Source of the DNA: Rostratula benghalensis
Lineage: Eukaryota > Chordata > Aves > Charadriiformes > Rostratulidae
NCBI GenBank assembly: GCA_013399305.1
Contig: VXAI01000046.1
Span: forward strand, 5,317,289 to 5,381,288
Direction: 5' to 3'
Length of the DNA: 64,000 bases
Made by a program: the position numbers and the translations under genes. Numbering within the stretch: the first letter of the stretch is position 1; every line of letters begins with the position of its first letter. Under the pieces are notes generated by a model. The model had not been told where the DNA came from and searched no databases. It saw only the letters and a list, made by a program, of their open reading frames with translations. Below are positions 60,401-64,000 of the stretch, piece by piece.

Positions 60401-63329
60401 AGCTCAGGGAGGGCCAGCACTCCTGGCAGGAGCCTGAGACACCAGGACTGGAGGGTGGGGATGGACACAGAACAGGAGGAGAGTCTGTGGCAGCTCTGGT
60501 GACACAAACCAGTTTCCAGGCACCTATTCAAATGCAAACAAGCAATAGACCAAACAGGTTTCTTTCAGCAGCCACCCAGGGCAGATAGGATCATCTGGCT
60601 TTGAAACTCTCCTGCAAACTGTAGCCCTGCAGGACCTCATGACAGCCTTGTCCATGTTGTCTCCTGGGGACAGAGGCACTGCAAGTGCATGAACCCCCTC
60701 AGCCCCCACTCTTTTTGGGGGAGGCAAAGCACGGTCCCAGAGCTTCTACCTCTCTGTCCCCATCCCAAAACCTCCCTGGTAGCTCTCACCAGTCCTAGGA
60801 GGTGCTCTGGGAACTAGGAGGAACGTTTTGGGGGCTCCTCAGGAAGCACAGGTCACACTCCTGGGTGGCAGGTGATGAGGAGAGGTCTCCAAGAGACCTC
60901 ACCTGGGAAGGCAAGACACTTACTCCTCCAGAGGCAGGTGAAAGACCTGACCAGAAGTGGCCAGGTCCTCCTGGGACCCACCCCACATGGGAAAGTGAGC
61001 GAGACCTCAGGCTGGCAGCTGCTGCTGCATCATGAAATGAGACCCAGGATCTCTGCTGGGCTCCAAGCCAAGCCCAGCGACCCAGGATGCCGGGAGCATT
61101 CTCTCCCTGCCCCATTCTGGCAGGCCATGCCCACAGCCTGCAGAACAGGCTCGGCTGGCAGCAAGCCCAGCAGGACAGGACAGAGCCTGAGGGGGAAGAG
61201 CAGGCTGCAGCAAGCACGTCACCCCGGGAGCACCTCACGGGAGGCCGGGGACAAGAAGGAGCCCATGCAGGCACGAGGCTGTCCCCAGGAGTCTGGCATC
61301 CCCTCACCACCTCCCCTACCTGAAATAAAGTCCCCCAGGCCCTGGGAAGCAGAGGAAAGGATGGAGGCATGAGGACCTGGACACCAGAAAGCATCACCCC
61401 AGGCAGCTGCTGCCTGCCCTGGCTCTCCAGACTTAAATTCAAGCCAGATCGAGCCTAGCCTCCATTTCCACACCCAGCAACACCAAGGCAGGCAGACAGA
61501 CAACAACGAGAGGGACAACTGCATCCCAGAGACTGGGTTCTCCACCCCTCCTGAAAAACAACTTGCCCAGAGACACACAGCAGTGTGGGACCTACCTCCC
61601 AGGAATCAGTGCCTTCCTGGGGACCAGAGAGGTTATCCATCCTGGCACAGACAGCTGGGACAGGGTCTGCCCCCAGCATTGCCCCAGCTCTACCCCAGCC
61701 CCTTGCAGAGCAGCCAAGGGCTGCAGCATTCAGTCAGGAGGGCTGGCAAACCCCAGCTGCAATTAAAGGTGGATCTCAGCTTGCTTCCCCCAGCAAAGGC
61801 ACTGCTGAACCCCAACCCCACCTCAACCCCATAATTGCCCTTGGCTGGGAGCAGGAGGGAGCATTTATAGCCTCAGCCAAGGGGAACCAGCTGGGGCTTG
61901 TTGCCTTGCCGGGAGGAGCCGAGTCAGGGTCACACTTCGGAAATATTTGAGAAGTGCAGTGATTAAAAGATTTGAGCTGGCAGCCTGAGCTGTCTCCCTC
62001 TGCCTCTGCTTCGCTGCCACCCCACGCCAGTGCCCTTCCCTCGTGTGTCTGCCCGGTCTTGCTGCCTCCATGGCTGGGTCTGGGTGGGACCTCGCAGCCG
62101 TTTGGGGCAGCGAAATCCCCTTTTGGATCCATCCCCTGCACACACAGCCCCCAAGAGCTGCTGCCAGCCCCGGCAAGCAGGCGTGACTGCTCTCCCCTGC
62201 TCCCCTTGGCAGCCGCTGCCTCTCCAACACACTTTTGCTAAAGCAGCAGCAGGTCCCATCCTGCCCGGCCACCCCACCGGGAGCTGCGCCCTGTGCTCCC
62301 CGTTTGCCACGTGGAGGAGGCAGGTCGGGCCGTTGGGCTGCTGTGGGGCCTGATTTCCCAAGTTATTGAGCACTTTCTGCCCCCAGGAGGAGGTTATCCC
62401 ACCCCTAAGCCAGGCTGACCCCAGGGGGACACCTTTATGGGGTAGCAGAGGGTTGGTATGGCTGTGGAGGTGGCTCATGCCACCGAGCTGAGCTTTACTG
62501 GTCTGGGGGATCCATGGGGATGGGTTGAGGGTCCCACCTCCCTTGATTCCCGCCTGCTGGCCAGCAGCAGCCCCCGGGGGACAACCTCGTGGTACGAAAA
62601 CAAAACCAGCACAAGGTGCAGGATTGTCTTTTCACGGTGGGGAGAGGCAAGATGAGACCACCTGGGAGCCTCCCACCGGGGCAGAGGCAGAGATGGACCT
62701 TTCCCATGCCGGCTGTGGTGCTCCCCAGGGAGGACGCTCCGGCTGCTGCTGCCACCTCCCCACCCGGCCATCGTGCCGGGAGGGCTCGTGGCCATGCCTT
62801 GGCCTCAGCTTTCCCACACGAGAGCAGCCTTGGGAAGCAGGAGGAGGAAACAGACCTGCCCCATGTTCCCGGCGTTTCCTCTCGGCCCCACGTGCCCCGG
62901 GGTTGCTTTTTTTTTTTTTTTTTTCCCTAATTTGTCTCGACCCCGAGCAAAAGCAGGGAACAGCCTGTGTCCTGGGTAAGGGCAGCAACCAAAACCACGG
63001 GGACACGGGGAGCACTGCTGCACCCCCAGCCCCTCTCTCCACCGCCACCTGCACCGAAGGGGTGCCCACTCAGCAGAGAGAGTACAGGTCCACCCTTGGG
63101 TAGGGAAACTGAGGCACAGCCTTCAGAGGAGAGGTACACGCAGCTCACAGGGACCTTGTCCCCAAGCTAGGACACCAGAGCGGAAGATGAGCTCCCAAGG
63201 TGCTGGGACATGTCCCTGCTCCAGTCACACAAACCCTGCGAGCAGAGGTGGCTCTTTGCAGCATTCACCCTTCACCAAGGGTGTGACCAGCCTGGGGACC
63301 CAGAAAGGGGGACCCCAGGAAGGATATTC
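57456..63329. other. Intergenic sequence downstream of CSPG4, no gene seen
   Basis: About 5.9 kb of unique, moderately GC-rich sequence with a T run at 62908-62925. Open frames are short, overlap on both strands and have no domain. The next gene is beyond the window. Confidence 0.6.
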
Positions 63330-63527
63330 CTTGAACTTCATCATAAGAAGTTCCATCTAAGCATCAGGAGGAACTTCTTCACTTGGAGGGTGGCAGAGCC
63401 CTGGAAGAGTCTGCCTAGAGAGGTGGTGGAGCACCTGGACACGTTCCTGTGTGACCTGCTCTTGGTGGACCTGCTTTGGCAGGGGGCTTAGACTAGATGG
63501 TCTCCAGAGGTCCCTTCCAACCCCACA
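63330..63527 (+). mobile_element. CR1 LINE 3'-end fragment
   Basis: Reads AAGTTCCATCTAAGCATCAG followed by GAGGAACTTCTTCACTTGGA, then TAGACTAGATGGTCTCCAGA and TCCCTTCCAACCCC. One frame gives FHLSIRRNFFTWRV, the very end of CR1 ORF2. Forward orientation, about 200 bases. Confidence 0.9.
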
Positions 63528-63850
63528 TCACCCCTGCCATGGCTGGTCCAGGCTGACAGGATGCCGCAGCTGGGTGCCATCACGGCTCCAGAGGCTGCTG
63601 GCCGTGCCATGCTGGAGGCTGGCTGCCTGCCCGGGGACAGCGGTGGCAGGCTCAGACCCAGTGGCCATTGTGTTACTGGGGGACGTGCCATCCCACGCAG
63701 CATCTGGCCTCAACATGGGGCAAGGACAACTGAGGTCATGCAGTGCACAGCCAGCGAGGCCGGGGACAAGGGGTTAACCCCCGTGGGGTTGGCATGGGGG
63801 TTCGCTGCCCTGTTCCCACAGCTGGAGGGGCTGGGGAGGGGTGGAAGCGG

Positions 63851-64000
63851 GGTAGGATGACGATGGGATGTGATGGATCCAGGATGGGATGAGGTTGGGA
63901 TGGGATGGGACAAGATGGAGCGAGGGTGGGATGCAGCTGGGGTAGGATGACAATGGGATGGGATGGATCCAGGATGGGATGGGGTTGGGATGGGATGGAG
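63851..64000. repeat. 90-bp tandem repeat built on GGGAT units, runs off the window
   Basis: GGTAGGATGACGATGGGATG at 63851 recurs with one change at 63941, giving a 90-base period. About 1.7 copies are visible. The unit itself is made of GGGAT/GGAT pieces. Confidence 0.85.

Noticed and set aside
1..64000. tRNA genes, CRISPR arrays, operons or ribosome binding sites
   Set aside because: No tRNA-like TTC-arm context or regularly spaced repeats were noticed by eye, and the DNA is a vertebrate nuclear locus. A covariance-model scan was not possible here.

Overview
The window is vertebrate nuclear DNA, most likely from a bird. Six fragments of the avian-type LINE CR1 lie scattered through it. Introns are short outside intron 1, and GC-rich tracts with assembly gaps suggest a small avian chromosome. 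There is no bacterial or viral gene organisation. I recognise one protein-coding gene, CSPG4 (chondroitin sulfate proteoglycan 4, also NG2 or MCSP), complete on the + strand from the start codon at 28788 to the stop at 56549. Ten exons join in frame with GT/AG borders into 2358 residues, against about 2322 in human. The protein reads signal peptide, two laminin G domains, about fifteen CSPG (cadherin-like) repeats, one membrane helix, and an 86-residue cytoplasmic tail ending in the PDZ ligand QYWV.

Layout: positions 1-28,787 hold no gene I can support. They contain unique noncoding sequence, a 167-bp tandem duplication (about 1969-2290), CR1 fragments (3504-3630, 16738-16977, 17655-17925), a sequencing gap in a CpG-rich patch (23409-23495), and a decayed LINE reverse-transcriptase piece (about 27600-27900). 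A short proximal promoter candidate ends at the start codon. Exon 1 (signal peptide) is followed by a 13.8-kb intron. That intron holds a long poly-G tract just after the donor, an interrupted (GAGAA)n array with a gap, AP-1-like sites and a CR1 copy. Exons 2-10 lie at 42684-56549. Intron 5 has two CpG-rich stretches around a 755-base gap. The 3' UTR ends at an AATAAA at 57427 followed by a GT-rich element. From about 57,456 to 64,000 I see no gene, only a CR1 fragment and a 90-bp tandem repeat at the right edge.

I found no undescribed multi-gene system. The most interesting observations are in the protein. The known chondroitin-sulfate acceptor site is Ser-Gly in mammals but reads Ser-Ala here, while a Ser-Gly just after an acidic stretch is present elsewhere. 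The ERK-type Thr-Pro site in the tail reads Thr-Ser, although the PKC-type threonine and PDZ ligand are kept. Intron 4 is a multiple of three and stop-free, so its retention would keep the frame. Comparisons with mammalian CSPG4 are from memory of the family, not from an alignment run here.
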